A stretch of DNA of 64,000 bases, from positions 62,001 to 126,000 of the forward strand of contig NZ_JAMWYX010000010.1 of assembly GCF_024305245.1 (NCBI RefSeq), read 5' to 3'. This DNA comes from Erythrobacter sp. GTDB lineage: Bacteria > Pseudomonadota > Alphaproteobacteria > Sphingomonadales > Sphingomonadaceae. Position numbers and translations under genes: made by a program. Position 1 is the stretch's first letter. Each line of letters starts with the position of its first letter. Shown here one piece after another: positions 54,177 to 62,255 of the stretch. A model generated the notes under the pieces. The model had not been told where the DNA came from. It did no database searches and was given only the letters and a program-made list of their open reading frames with translations.

Positions 54177-54722
54177 ATGTCTGTGCATTTCAATCTCAAG
54201 GAAGCCGGTTTCTTCTCGCTGGAGGACTGGCCGGTTACGGTCTGCGCGTGGCGGGGATGTTGCATCGAAGTGTTCGCGCAAGGTGAGCACGCGGTCGCGG
54301 ATTGCCTGAGCGCGCTGGAAAAAGCCGGGATCATGCTTCCCAAGGATGCGCGCAGCCCCATGCCGGTTACGCGCCTGCGGGGGCTGAAGGCCTGTATCGA
54401 GAGCCATGATTTCGGCAAGCACGGGGAACTGGCCCGGCAGCGGATCGATCATTGGGAAAATGTCTGCAAACAGCGCGCATCGCTTGCGCATGGCCGGATC
54501 AAGGCGACCGCCGACGGGGTCATCATCAGCCACCGCGTCTTTGACGGCAGTACCGAATGGCCGCAGCCTCCGGAGCGCCTCTCGCGCATGGATATGCTGG
54601 TGAGCCTGCAGGAAATCTCGCGCGCGCAGCAACTGCTTCATCAGCAGCTGCGGCAGATCGAGGCGTTGGCGGCCGATGCGGCATCCGCAACTTCGCGGTC
54701 GGACAAGAAACCGCCGCAGTGA
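54177..54722 (+). CDS. Conserved-looking cytoplasmic protein, unknown
   Basis: 181 residues from ATG 54177; a weak ribosome site GTAGCCAG is upstream. Alpha/beta start (VHFNLKEAGFFSLEDWPVTVCAWRGCCIEVFAQGEH), then LKACIESHDFGKHGELARQRIDHWENVCKQRASLAHGRIK, which has His and Cys residues, and a C-terminal coiled coil of Gln and Leu (about 145-170). Not recognised as a named family. Divergent from the HTH-DUF4019 gene at 105 bp, so it might be its target; this is only positional. Confidence 0.68.
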   Translation: MSVHFNLKEAGFFSLEDWPVTVCAWRGCCIEVFAQGEHAVADCLSALEKAGIMLPKDARSPMPVTRLRGLKACIESHDFGKHGELARQRIDHWENVCKQRASLAHGRIKATADGVIISHRVFDGSTEWPQPPERLSRMDMLVSLQEISRAQQLLHQQLRQIEALAADAASATSRSDKKPPQ

Positions 54723-54755
54723 GGCGTTAGGCTGCTCTGCAACAAGGAGACAGCC

Positions 54756-55346
54756 ATGACCGACCGCATTCTCGTATTCTACGGTTCCTACCGCCGCGAC
54801 CGGCAGGGCATCCGGCTCGCCGATTACTGCGTCCAGAAACTGGCCGAACGCGGGGCCGAGGTGGAGCTGATCGACGCGCAGGCGGTGGGCCTCCCGATGC
54901 TCGACCGGATGTACAAGGAATACCCCGAGGGCGAAGCGCCCGAGGCGCTGGAAACGTTGGCGGGCAAGATTCGCGGCGCCGATGCGTTCGTGTTCGTCGT
55001 CGGCGAATATAACTGGAGCGTGCAGCCGGGGCTGAAGAACCTCACCGACCACTTCCTCGAAGAATGGTTCTGGCGCCCCGCCGCCATCGCCAGCTACTCC
55101 GCCGGGCGAACCGCGGGCGTCCGTGCGGCACTGGCCTGGCGCGACATTCTGGGCGAGATGGGCATGGCGGTGGTGTCGAGCACCATCGCGGTCGGTCAGA
55201 TCGGCAATACGCTCGACGAGCAGGCCCAGCCGCAGGGCGAAGGCGGCAAAGCGCTCGAACGCCAGTTCCCGCGCTTTGCCGACGATCTGGCGTGGTGGAC
55301 CGAAGCGGCGCGGGCGCAGCGGGAGAAGGTGGCGGTGCCTTATTGA
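54756..55346 (+). CDS. NADPH-dependent FMN reductase family protein
   Basis: 196 residues with AAGGAG upstream. Flavodoxin-like fold with the FMN phosphate loop GSYRRDRQGIRLADY at the start, GEYNWSVQPGLKNLTDHF near 83 and the SYSAGRTAGVRA loop near 108. Such enzymes reduce flavins, quinones, azo compounds or chromate. Substrate not defined. Confidence 0.88.
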   Translation: MTDRILVFYGSYRRDRQGIRLADYCVQKLAERGAEVELIDAQAVGLPMLDRMYKEYPEGEAPEALETLAGKIRGADAFVFVVGEYNWSVQPGLKNLTDHFLEEWFWRPAAIASYSAGRTAGVRAALAWRDILGEMGMAVVSSTIAVGQIGNTLDEQAQPQGEGGKALERQFPRFADDLAWWTEAARAQREKVAVPY

Positions 55347-55416
55347 TGTGCCATGGAGGCAGCGACCCCAAAGCTGCTACATATCAACTCCTTGTTTATG
55401 GGCGACTTACCGTTAA

Positions 55417-56100
55417 ATGCAGGGTATGTGGCTGAAGGAACCTCAGGCGATAATCTTCGATTGCGACGGGGTTCTAGTAGACTCTGAAATCATTCACATA
55501 GCTGCGGAGATTGAACTGCTGGCGAAGTTTGGTTTGGTTTATGCGCGCGAAGCATACTTGACCCGTTTTGTCGGACTGTCGAACGCTGATTTCCAAACTG
55601 AGTTGGCGGCCGATTACGCAAAGCTTACCGGTGATGAATTCCCTTCAGACTTCGGCTCACAGCTTGATGAAATAGTCTGGCCTCGGATTGAGGCCGAGCT
55701 TAGAGCAATCGATGGCGTTGCTGAGCTCGTCCAATCATTCTGTGGCAAGGTCGCGGTCGGATCATCTTCCCCCCTCGAAAAGCTGCTAAAGAAGCTTGAG
55801 ATAACAGGGCTACAATCGCTGTTTGCGCCCCACATTTACTCTGCCGACCATGTCGAGACTGGGAAACCAGCCCCCGACCTGTTCTTGCATTCCGCTGCGC
55901 AGATCGAGGTTGATCCGATCCGTTGCCTTGTCATCGAAGACAGCGTTCACGGAGTTTTAGCTGCGAAGGCGGCGGGTATGACCCCCATCGGCTTCGTCGG
56001 AGGCGGTCACTGCGATAAGCGGCTTGAACAAAGGCTTTTGGCAAATGGTGCCGTGATGGTAGTTTCCCACCACTCGCAGATCCGCGCTTTGCTTTGCTGA
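55417..56100 (+). CDS. HAD-superfamily hydrolase (beta-phosphoglucomutase-like), atypical composition
   Basis: 227 residues. HAD motifs: nucleophile IIFDCDGVLVDSE near 13, Thr/Ser motif VGSSSPLEKLLKKL near 110, Lys in GKPAPDLFLHSAAQ near 142 and the acidic LVIEDSVHGVLAA near 170. A phosphatase or phosphomutase of the PGM-like subfamily. Codon use differs sharply from its neighbours (many codons ending in A or T such as TTT, GAT, CTT and GCA), and the G+C is visibly lower, suggesting recent transfer. No mobile element or tRNA lies beside it. The start is ATG 55417 or 55426. Confidence 0.88.
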   Translation: MQGMWLKEPQAIIFDCDGVLVDSEIIHIAAEIELLAKFGLVYAREAYLTRFVGLSNADFQTELAADYAKLTGDEFPSDFGSQLDEIVWPRIEAELRAIDGVAELVQSFCGKVAVGSSSPLEKLLKKLEITGLQSLFAPHIYSADHVETGKPAPDLFLHSAAQIEVDPIRCLVIEDSVHGVLAAKAAGMTPIGFVGGGHCDKRLEQRLLANGAVMVVSHHSQIRALLC

Positions 56101-56123
56101 GCAGCACTTCCTGCCGCTCGCAC

Positions 56124-58022
56124 CTACCCCCGATATAACCCGTCAATCCGCCCCTGATACCGCTCGCGGATCTTGTGGCGGCGGATCTTCATCGACGGCG
56201 TCATTTCTTCGTTCTCGATGCTGAACGCTTCGTCCGCGAAGGCGAACTGGCGGACCTTTTCGATCACTGACAGATCGGCATTGGTCCGGTCCAGCGCCGC
56301 GCGCACCGCGTTCCTGAAGGCGGGCAGGTCCTGCAGCGCGGTCAGATCGAACTTCTCGCCGTTCGCGCGCGCCCATTCGAGCGCCCATTCGGCATCGGGC
56401 ACGATCAGACCGACCACGTAAGGCCGCTTGTCACCGCTCACCATGGCCTGCGCGATTTCGGGCTGCAATGTCAGCATCCCTTCGACCTTCTGGGGCGCGA
56501 TATTGTCGCCCTTGTCGTTGACGATCATGTCCTTCTTGCGGTCGGTGATGACGATCCGGCCCTTGTGATCCAGATGCCCGATATCGCCGGTGTGGAGCCA
56601 CGGCCTGCCCGCCGGTTCGGCGGGATCGGCCTGCAGCGTGCGCGCGGTTTCGGCATCGTTGCGCCAGTATCCGTGCATCACCAATTCGCCGCGCACGAGG
56701 ATTTCACCATCGTCGGCAATCCGAACCTCGACCCCGCGCAAGGGCGGGCCGACCGTGTCCATCCGCAGGCCGACCTTGGGGCGGTTGCAGCTGATCACCG
56801 GCCCGGCCTCGGTCTGGCCGTACCCCTGCAGCATCGTCAGCCCGAGCGCATCGAAGAAATTGCCGACTTCGGGGTTGAGCGGCGCGCCGCCCGATACCAT
56901 CGCCTTGATCCGCCCGCCGAACTTGTCGCGAATCTTGGGGCGCAGCGTCTTGCCGACGATATAATCGAGCGGCCGGTCGCGCAGGCGTTTCTTGCCGTCC
57001 TTGCTGTGCTCGGAGATTTTCATCGCCGCATCCAGCATGAAACCGGCGACTTTGCCCTGCTTTTCGATCTGCTTCATGATGCGCGCGCGCAGCACTTCGA
57101 ACAGGCGCGGGACCACCACCATCAGCGTCGGGCGCGTTTCCTCGATATTGGAGGCGAGCTTTTCGAGGCCTTCGGAATAGAAGATTTCCGCCCCTACTCC
57201 GATCGGCAGAAACTGCCCGCCGGAATGTTCATAGGCGTGGGATAGCGGCAGGAAGGACAGGAAGCGTTCGTCGTCGAGCCCGAAATCGTTGATCAGCACC
57301 TCTGCCGCGCCCGCCGCGTTGCACAGAATCGCGCCGTGGTGCTGCATCACCCCGCGCGGCGCACCGCCGGTGCCGCTGGTATAGATCAGGCACGCGGTGG
57401 CCGACCGTTCGATCTGCGCGATGCGTTCATCGACCGCAGCCCGCGCCGCAGCGGCATCGCCGGCGATCAGCGCGCTCCATGCGTGATATTCGAAGCTGCC
57501 CGATTGCTGGCGCTTGAGATCCTCGATCCCGATAACGTGTTCGATCAGCCCGGTCTGGCCGATCGCGCCGACCAGCGGGGCAAGCAGTTTACTGTTTGAC
57601 ACGAACACCGCGCGCGCGCCCGAATTGTCGAGGATGTGCGCGTGATCGCGGCGGGTGTTGGTGGTGTAGGTCGGCACGGTGATGCACCCGGCGGCCATGA
57701 TCGCCAGATCGGCGATGCACCATTCGGGGCGGTTTTCCGATACCAGCGCCACGCGGTCGCCGTCTTCCAGCCCCATGCGGCGCAAGGCTTCGGCCAGCAG
57801 GCAGACGTGCTCGGCGGCGGAACGCCAGCTTTGCGTCACCCATTTCCCGTCGGCCTTGTGCCCCAGGAAAGGCGCGTCACCCTTTTCATCGGCACGCTTG
57901 AGGAACAGTTCGACGAGGTTTCGCGCGCCGTCGATGTCCTGCAGCAGCGGATCGTCCGCCGGGTTGATTGTCGCGCGGACATTGTTGCCTGCCCCCTTGG
58001 GCGGCAATGTGGGGGAATGCAC
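56124..58022 (-). CDS. Long-chain fatty acid-CoA ligase (AMP-binding)
   Basis: 632 residues from GTG 58022, nine bases after AGGAG; a TTG at 58028 is the alternative. P-loop ACLIYTSGTGGAPRGVM near 214, adenylate motif MLQGYGQTEAGPVIS near 400 and WLHTGDIGHLD near 480 with the hinge Asp and the late Lys in KIRRHKIRERY. Activates a long-chain fatty acid to acyl-CoA via acyl-AMP. It could feed the acyl-CoA dehydrogenase at 9.3 kb, but the genes are far apart. Confidence 0.94.
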   Translation of the reverse strand: MHSPTLPPKGAGNNVRATINPADDPLLQDIDGARNLVELFLKRADEKGDAPFLGHKADGKWVTQSWRSAAEHVCLLAEALRRMGLEDGDRVALVSENRPEWCIADLAIMAAGCITVPTYTTNTRRDHAHILDNSGARAVFVSNSKLLAPLVGAIGQTGLIEHVIGIEDLKRQQSGSFEYHAWSALIAGDAAAARAAVDERIAQIERSATACLIYTSGTGGAPRGVMQHHGAILCNAAGAAEVLINDFGLDDERFLSFLPLSHAYEHSGGQFLPIGVGAEIFYSEGLEKLASNIEETRPTLMVVVPRLFEVLRARIMKQIEKQGKVAGFMLDAAMKISEHSKDGKKRLRDRPLDYIVGKTLRPKIRDKFGGRIKAMVSGGAPLNPEVGNFFDALGLTMLQGYGQTEAGPVISCNRPKVGLRMDTVGPPLRGVEVRIADDGEILVRGELVMHGYWRNDAETARTLQADPAEPAGRPWLHTGDIGHLDHKGRIVITDRKKDMIVNDKGDNIAPQKVEGMLTLQPEIAQAMVSGDKRPYVVGLIVPDAEWALEWARANGEKFDLTALQDLPAFRNAVRAALDRTNADLSVIEKVRQFAFADEAFSIENEEMTPSMKIRRHKIRERYQGRIDGLYRG

Positions 58023-58125
58023 TGGCAAAGGCTCCTGATCCCTTCGAGCATGTTGCCGGGGCTCTGATGCGGCCCCGTTGAATTTCAGGTTAGTGCCTCA
58101 TCGCCGGAGCGGCAAGCCGCGAGCA

Positions 58126-59847
58126 TCACTCGTAATCGAGCTTGCCCTTGAGCCGCGGATCGACTGCGGCTTCCCACCCGCCACCCGGCAGGCGCCGCAG
58201 GGCATTGGCCTTGAGCGGCGCGCCCGATGTGCGGATATTGCCATGGCCGAGCGCCTTGAGATCATTCTCCATCGCTTCGAGCAGACCTTCTTCTATCACA
58301 ACCACATCGCCGAAGCTCATGATGAACGGCAGGCCCAGCGCGGCTTCGGCGGTGAGGCCGAAATCGACCACGCCGATGATCGCGCGGGCGACCTGCACCG
58401 GGATCGTTGGCCCGCCCGCCGCGCCGATCACCAGCACGACCCGGCCATCGGCATCATAGACGATGGTCGGCGCCATCGAGGAACGCGGACGCTTGCCGCC
58501 CTCCACCCGGTTGGCGACGGGCTTGTCATCGGCCTCGGGGGTCAGAGTGAAATCGGTGAGTTCGTTGTTGAGATAGAACCCGTTCCAGTACAGCCCCGAT
58601 CCGAATGCGCCCTCTACGGTCGAGGTGTAGCTGACGGCGTTGCCCTCGGCATCGGCGACCGCGAAATGGGTGGTGCCGTTTTCCGGCTCTTCCGGCCCGT
58701 CCCCGCGCGCGAGCGGCGCGCCCGGCGGTGTGCCCGCTTCGACCTTGGCGAGTGCGGAAGTGGAGGAGATCAGCGCCGACCGGGAGGCCATGTAAGCGGG
58801 ATCGACCAGTCCGGCGACGGGCACTTCGACGAAATCGGCGTCTGCAAGATACAGCTCGCGGTCGGCATAGGCGAGGCGCTGGCTTTCGACGAACAGGTGC
58901 CAGAAACGCGGGCTGTCCGGGCCAAGCGCGGCGAGATCGAAGCGTTCGAGCTGGCCGAGCATCTGCCCCACCGCCACCCCGCCCGAAGACGGCGGCCCCA
59001 TGCCGCATACGCGGTACACGCGGTAGCGCACGCAGACGGGTTTGCGCAGCTTGGCATCATACGCCGTCACATCGGCCGCCGTCATCGCGCCGTCCTGCGG
59101 GGTTTCGCCTGCGACATAGGCGGCGAGGCCAGCGGCGGCATCCGCCCCGTACATTGCCTGAGGTCCGGCGGCGGCGAGGGCTGCGAAGGTGTCCGCGAGC
59201 GCGGGGACGGTCAAGGTCGCGCCGATCGGCAGCGGCTCGCCATCCGCGCCGAAGAATGTGGCGCGTGCAGCTTCGGTCTTGTCGGCGCGGCCCTTGTTGG
59301 CGGCCAGCGATTCGTGAAGGCGGCGGTTCATGACGAAACCGTCGCGGGCTAGCGCGATGGCGGGTTCGAACAGCGCCGCCCAGGGCAGCTTGCCGAACTT
59401 TTCATGGGTTTCGGCGGCGAGCGCGATATTGCCCGGTACCCCGACGCTGAGGCCGGAGAACACGCGGGTCTCGCGCGGCAGAACCTTGCCCTCGGCATCG
59501 AGAAAACGGGTCGCCGTGGCGGCGGCGGGGGCGGTTTCGCGCCCGTCGATGGTGACGATATCATCGCTATCCCCGTCGGCGCGCAGCATGAACCCGCCGC
59601 CGCCGATGCCGGAGCTTTGCGGTTCGACCACGGTCAGCGCCAGCATCACCGCAATCGCAGCATCGGTGGCCGATCCGCCCTGCGCCAGAATCGCCTCCCC
59701 GGCGGCAGTTGCGCGCGGATCGGCGCTGCTGACCGCGCCCTGCGCGCGCGTCGGCGACGGCGCGGCGGCAGTTTCGGGCGGGAGAGTGGCGGCGCAGCCG
59801 GTGAGGGCGAGCGCCAGCGGGGCGAACAGGGGGACGAGAAAACGCAT
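58126..59847 (-). CDS. ggt: Gamma-glutamyltransferase, lipoprotein form
   Basis: 573 residues. Signal peptide with lipobox ALTGC (Cys about 18), so the enzyme is probably tethered to the outer or inner membrane. The precursor is split at the catalytic Thr of ENGTTHFAV near residue 390. Substrate-binding residues include GRETAPAAATATRF near 100 and SSMAPTIVY with GAAGGPTIPVQV near 470. It transfers or hydrolyses the gamma-glutamyl group of glutathione in the periplasm. Confidence 0.94.
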   Translation of the reverse strand: MRFLVPLFAPLALALTGCAATLPPETAAAPSPTRAQGAVSSADPRATAAGEAILAQGGSATDAAIAVMLALTVVEPQSSGIGGGGFMLRADGDSDDIVTIDGRETAPAAATATRFLDAEGKVLPRETRVFSGLSVGVPGNIALAAETHEKFGKLPWAALFEPAIALARDGFVMNRRLHESLAANKGRADKTEAARATFFGADGEPLPIGATLTVPALADTFAALAAAGPQAMYGADAAAGLAAYVAGETPQDGAMTAADVTAYDAKLRKPVCVRYRVYRVCGMGPPSSGGVAVGQMLGQLERFDLAALGPDSPRFWHLFVESQRLAYADRELYLADADFVEVPVAGLVDPAYMASRSALISSTSALAKVEAGTPPGAPLARGDGPEEPENGTTHFAVADAEGNAVSYTSTVEGAFGSGLYWNGFYLNNELTDFTLTPEADDKPVANRVEGGKRPRSSMAPTIVYDADGRVVLVIGAAGGPTIPVQVARAIIGVVDFGLTAEAALGLPFIMSFGDVVVIEEGLLEAMENDLKALGHGNIRTSGAPLKANALRRLPGGGWEAAVDPRLKGKLDYE

Positions 59848-59858
59848 CGGCAGCCTCG

Positions 59859-60905
59859 CTATTCGGTTCCGACCGCTTCGGCAATGCTGGCAAAGCCATC
59901 GCGCCGCATCAGCCGCTCTAGCCCCTTGACGATCCGCGCGCCGAGGCCCGGTCCTTCATAGACCATCGCGGAATACAGCTGCACCAGCGAAGCCCCGGCG
60001 CGGACGCGTTCCCACGCGTGTTCGGCCGTGGCGATGCCGCCGACACCGACCAGCGGGATCGCCCCGCCGGTGGCCTTGCGGAAATCGCGCAGGCGCTGCT
60101 GCGCCAGATCGCGCAAAGGCGCGCCCGACAGCCCGCCGGTCTCGCCCGCATGGTGCGAACGCAGGGCAGGGCGCGAGATCGTGGTGTTGGACACCACCAG
60201 CGCGCCCAACCGCCTGTCCAGCGCGATGCGGGCAATGGCGTCGATATCGGCGGGTTCGAGATCGGGCGCGACCTTGAGGAAGATCGGCGGGGGCGAATCG
60301 CCCTCCGAAACCTCGTCGCGCGCTGCAATCACCGCATCGATCAGACCTGCCAGCGCGCCTTCATCCTGCAAGGCGCGCAGGCCGGGCGTGTTGGGCGAGG
60401 ACACGTTGACGCACAGATAGCTCGAAAATGGAGCCATCAGCCGCGCCATCACGGCATAATCGGCGATGCGATCGTCCGAATCCTTGTTCGCGCCGATATT
60501 GACGCCGACAATGCCCGGTCGGCCCGCGCGTGCGCGCAGCCGGTTCAGCGCGGCTTCGGCCCCCGAATTGTTGAACCCCATGCGGTTGATCACCGCGCCA
60601 TCCTCCACCAGCCGGAACAGGCGTGGCTGCGGATTGCCCGCCTGCGGCAGCGGGGTGATCGATCCGACCTCGGTGAAGCCGAAGCCCAGACCGAGCAGCG
60701 CGTCGGGCACCTCGGCATCCTTGTCGAACCCGGCGGCGACACCGACCGGATTGGGGAAGGACAGCCCCGCCACCTCCACGCCCAGCGCGCCCGGCACCGG
60801 CATCGGCCCGCGCAGCGGCAGCGCCTTCAGCCCCTTGATGGCAAGACGGTGTCCGGTTTCGGAATCGAGCGCGAACAGGGCGGGCTTGAGCAGGCGGAAC
60901 AGCAT
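59859..60905 (-). CDS. pyrD: Dihydroorotate dehydrogenase (quinone), class 2
   Basis: 348 residues from ATG 60905. The N-terminal amphipathic helices (LLKPALFALDSETGHRLAIKGL) attach it to the membrane. FMN and substrate motifs: NPVGVAAGFDKDAEVPDAL near 50, NRMGFNNSG near 110, NVSSPNTPGL with the catalytic Ser near 175, and VGVGGI near 285. Oxidises dihydroorotate with ubiquinone in pyrimidine synthesis. Eleven bases separate it from the ggt gene. Confidence 0.96.
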   Translation of the reverse strand: MLFRLLKPALFALDSETGHRLAIKGLKALPLRGPMPVPGALGVEVAGLSFPNPVGVAAGFDKDAEVPDALLGLGFGFTEVGSITPLPQAGNPQPRLFRLVEDGAVINRMGFNNSGAEAALNRLRARAGRPGIVGVNIGANKDSDDRIADYAVMARLMAPFSSYLCVNVSSPNTPGLRALQDEGALAGLIDAVIAARDEVSEGDSPPPIFLKVAPDLEPADIDAIARIALDRRLGALVVSNTTISRPALRSHHAGETGGLSGAPLRDLAQQRLRDFRKATGGAIPLVGVGGIATAEHAWERVRAGASLVQLYSAMVYEGPGLGARIVKGLERLMRRDGFASIAEAVGTE

Positions 60906-61083
60906 GGAAATTGCGCCTATGGCAGGCCGCGCGCGCTGTCGAGCATGCAAGTGCGCAGCGGGCCTGCGCGCGCATAATCGATCAGGCGTGGCAGCACCTT
61001 GGCAGCCGCAATCCTTCAGTTACGGGACACTGCTTGTCGCTTGCATACAATCAATCCGGCGATTCGCTCTTTATAGGCCGCAC

Positions 61084-61173
61084 TGCGACCCGAAGGGCTC
61101 GGAGCAGCAATGCAAAGAGTTCCTCAACTTTGAAGGGGCGGCGTTCCACGACGGAGCGCCGCCCCCTTTTTTT
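61084..61173 (+). ncRNA. Candidate small RNA ending in a strong terminator
   Basis: The 322-bp gap between divergent pyrD and the AraC-type gene has a perfect 9-bp GC stem (61135-61143 with 61157-61165) and seven T (61167-61173), on the plus strand, with no gene upstream on that strand to end. A TATAGG -10-like box lies at 61072. In between are a CCC-GAA-GGG hairpin and a second small hairpin (CAAAG/CTTTG) whose loop contains TTCCTC, able to pair with Shine-Dalgarno sequences. The exact 5' end is a guess. No known RNA family was recognised. Confidence 0.45.
61135..61173 (+). terminator. Rho-independent terminator before the AraC-type gene
   Basis: GGGGCGGCG / CGCCGCCCC perfect stem, 13-base loop, then C and TTTTTTT. 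Confidence 0.92.
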
Positions 61174-61186
61174 GGTGCCATCGGTT

Positions 61187-61214
61187 TTGACAGGGCGACA
61201 CGGCGGCTGATAAT
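61187..61214 (+). promoter_or_regulatory. Sigma-70-type promoter of the AraC-type gene
   Basis: TTGACA (61187-61192) and GATAAT (61209-61214, preceded by T) are 16 bp apart. Expected transcription start is about 61221, only about seven bases before ATG 61228, so the mRNA would be almost leaderless. Confidence 0.8.
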
Positions 61215-61227
61215 GTTACGCTGTTGT

Positions 61228-62151
61228 ATGAGCGTCGAAACCTACCTCGCCCCGAACGTGCCGAATGGCTCTGCCGCAGCGCAATCGGTTTTGACCCCGG
61301 CAGCGCTGATCAGCATCGATTATATCGATCCGCCCGAACAGATCGCTCCGCTGGTCACCACGCTGTATCACTTTCGCTGCGACGAGCCGGTAATCCGCGA
61401 CATCCAGCCCGCCGCCATCGGGCAGGTCTGCCTGTTCCCCTATGGCACGGGCGAGATTCAGTTCGCCGATGGGCGGCGCGATCCGAACCATGCCGTCGGG
61501 CTGCTAACCCCGCTGTCGCGCGCCACGCCGATTGTGGTCGACGGGCCGTTCCATGCCTTTGGGGCGGCGCTGACTCCGTTCGGCTGGGCCGCCTTGACCG
61601 GGCTTCATGCCGGGCAGCATCGCGACCGGCTGTTGCCGGCAGCATCGGTGCTGGGCGAAGCTTTCGGCGCGTTCGGAGAGGCGCTGCTGCAGGCCTATCG
61701 CAGCGGCACGACAAGTGGGCCGGATTGCGCGCGCTCGGTGGGTGATTTCATCGCCCGCAACGCCCGCCCGGTGAACCCGCGCCATGTCGAACTGATCATC
61801 GCCGTGGGGCGCTGGCTGGGTGCGTCGTTCAATCCCGACATTGCCGATCTGAGCGGGGCCGCAGGCTATTCCGCCCGGCAGGTGCAGCGTCTGGTCGAGC
61901 GCTATTTCGGCCTGCCGCCGCGCGGGTTGGCGCGCAAATATCGCGCGTTGCGCGCCGCTGCCCTGCTGTCCGCCCCGCACCTCGCCCCCGAAGACGAATC
62001 CGCCATTTCCGAGGCCTTTTTCGATCAACCCCACATGATTCGCGAGATTGCGCATTTTGTCGGGCGCACCCCGGCGCGGCTGAGCGATCCGTCGCTGCCC
62101 TATCTTGCCGAGATGATCGATTCGCGGAACCTGCGCGAACTGCGCAGCTGA
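61228..62151 (+). CDS. AraC family transcription regulator
   Basis: 307 residues from ATG 61228 (MSVETYLAP). The N-terminal ~180 residues hold a cupin-like sensor (IGQVCLFPYGTGEIQFADGRR...PFHAFGAALTPFGWAALTG). The C-terminal AraC double helix-turn-helix is at about 190-300 with IADLSGAAGYSARQVQRLVERYFGLPPRGLARKYRALRAA. The sensor resembles the DUF6597-type N-terminus. No ribosome-binding site precedes the ATG, in line with the leaderless promoter. Target unknown. Confidence 0.9.
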   Translation: MSVETYLAPNVPNGSAAAQSVLTPAALISIDYIDPPEQIAPLVTTLYHFRCDEPVIRDIQPAAIGQVCLFPYGTGEIQFADGRRDPNHAVGLLTPLSRATPIVVDGPFHAFGAALTPFGWAALTGLHAGQHRDRLLPAASVLGEAFGAFGEALLQAYRSGTTSGPDCARSVGDFIARNARPVNPRHVELIIAVGRWLGASFNPDIADLSGAAGYSARQVQRLVERYFGLPPRGLARKYRALRAAALLSAPHLAPEDESAISEAFFDQPHMIREIAHFVGRTPARLSDPSLPYLAEMIDSRNLRELRS

Positions 62152-62255
62152 GCGGCCTTGCCCGGGATTCTCGCCTGCGGTTGTCAGGGCGGGGTAGGCA
62201 GGGCTACAGCCTGTCGCATATTTGCCATACCTGCGAAGAAACCCGAGGATCCCCG

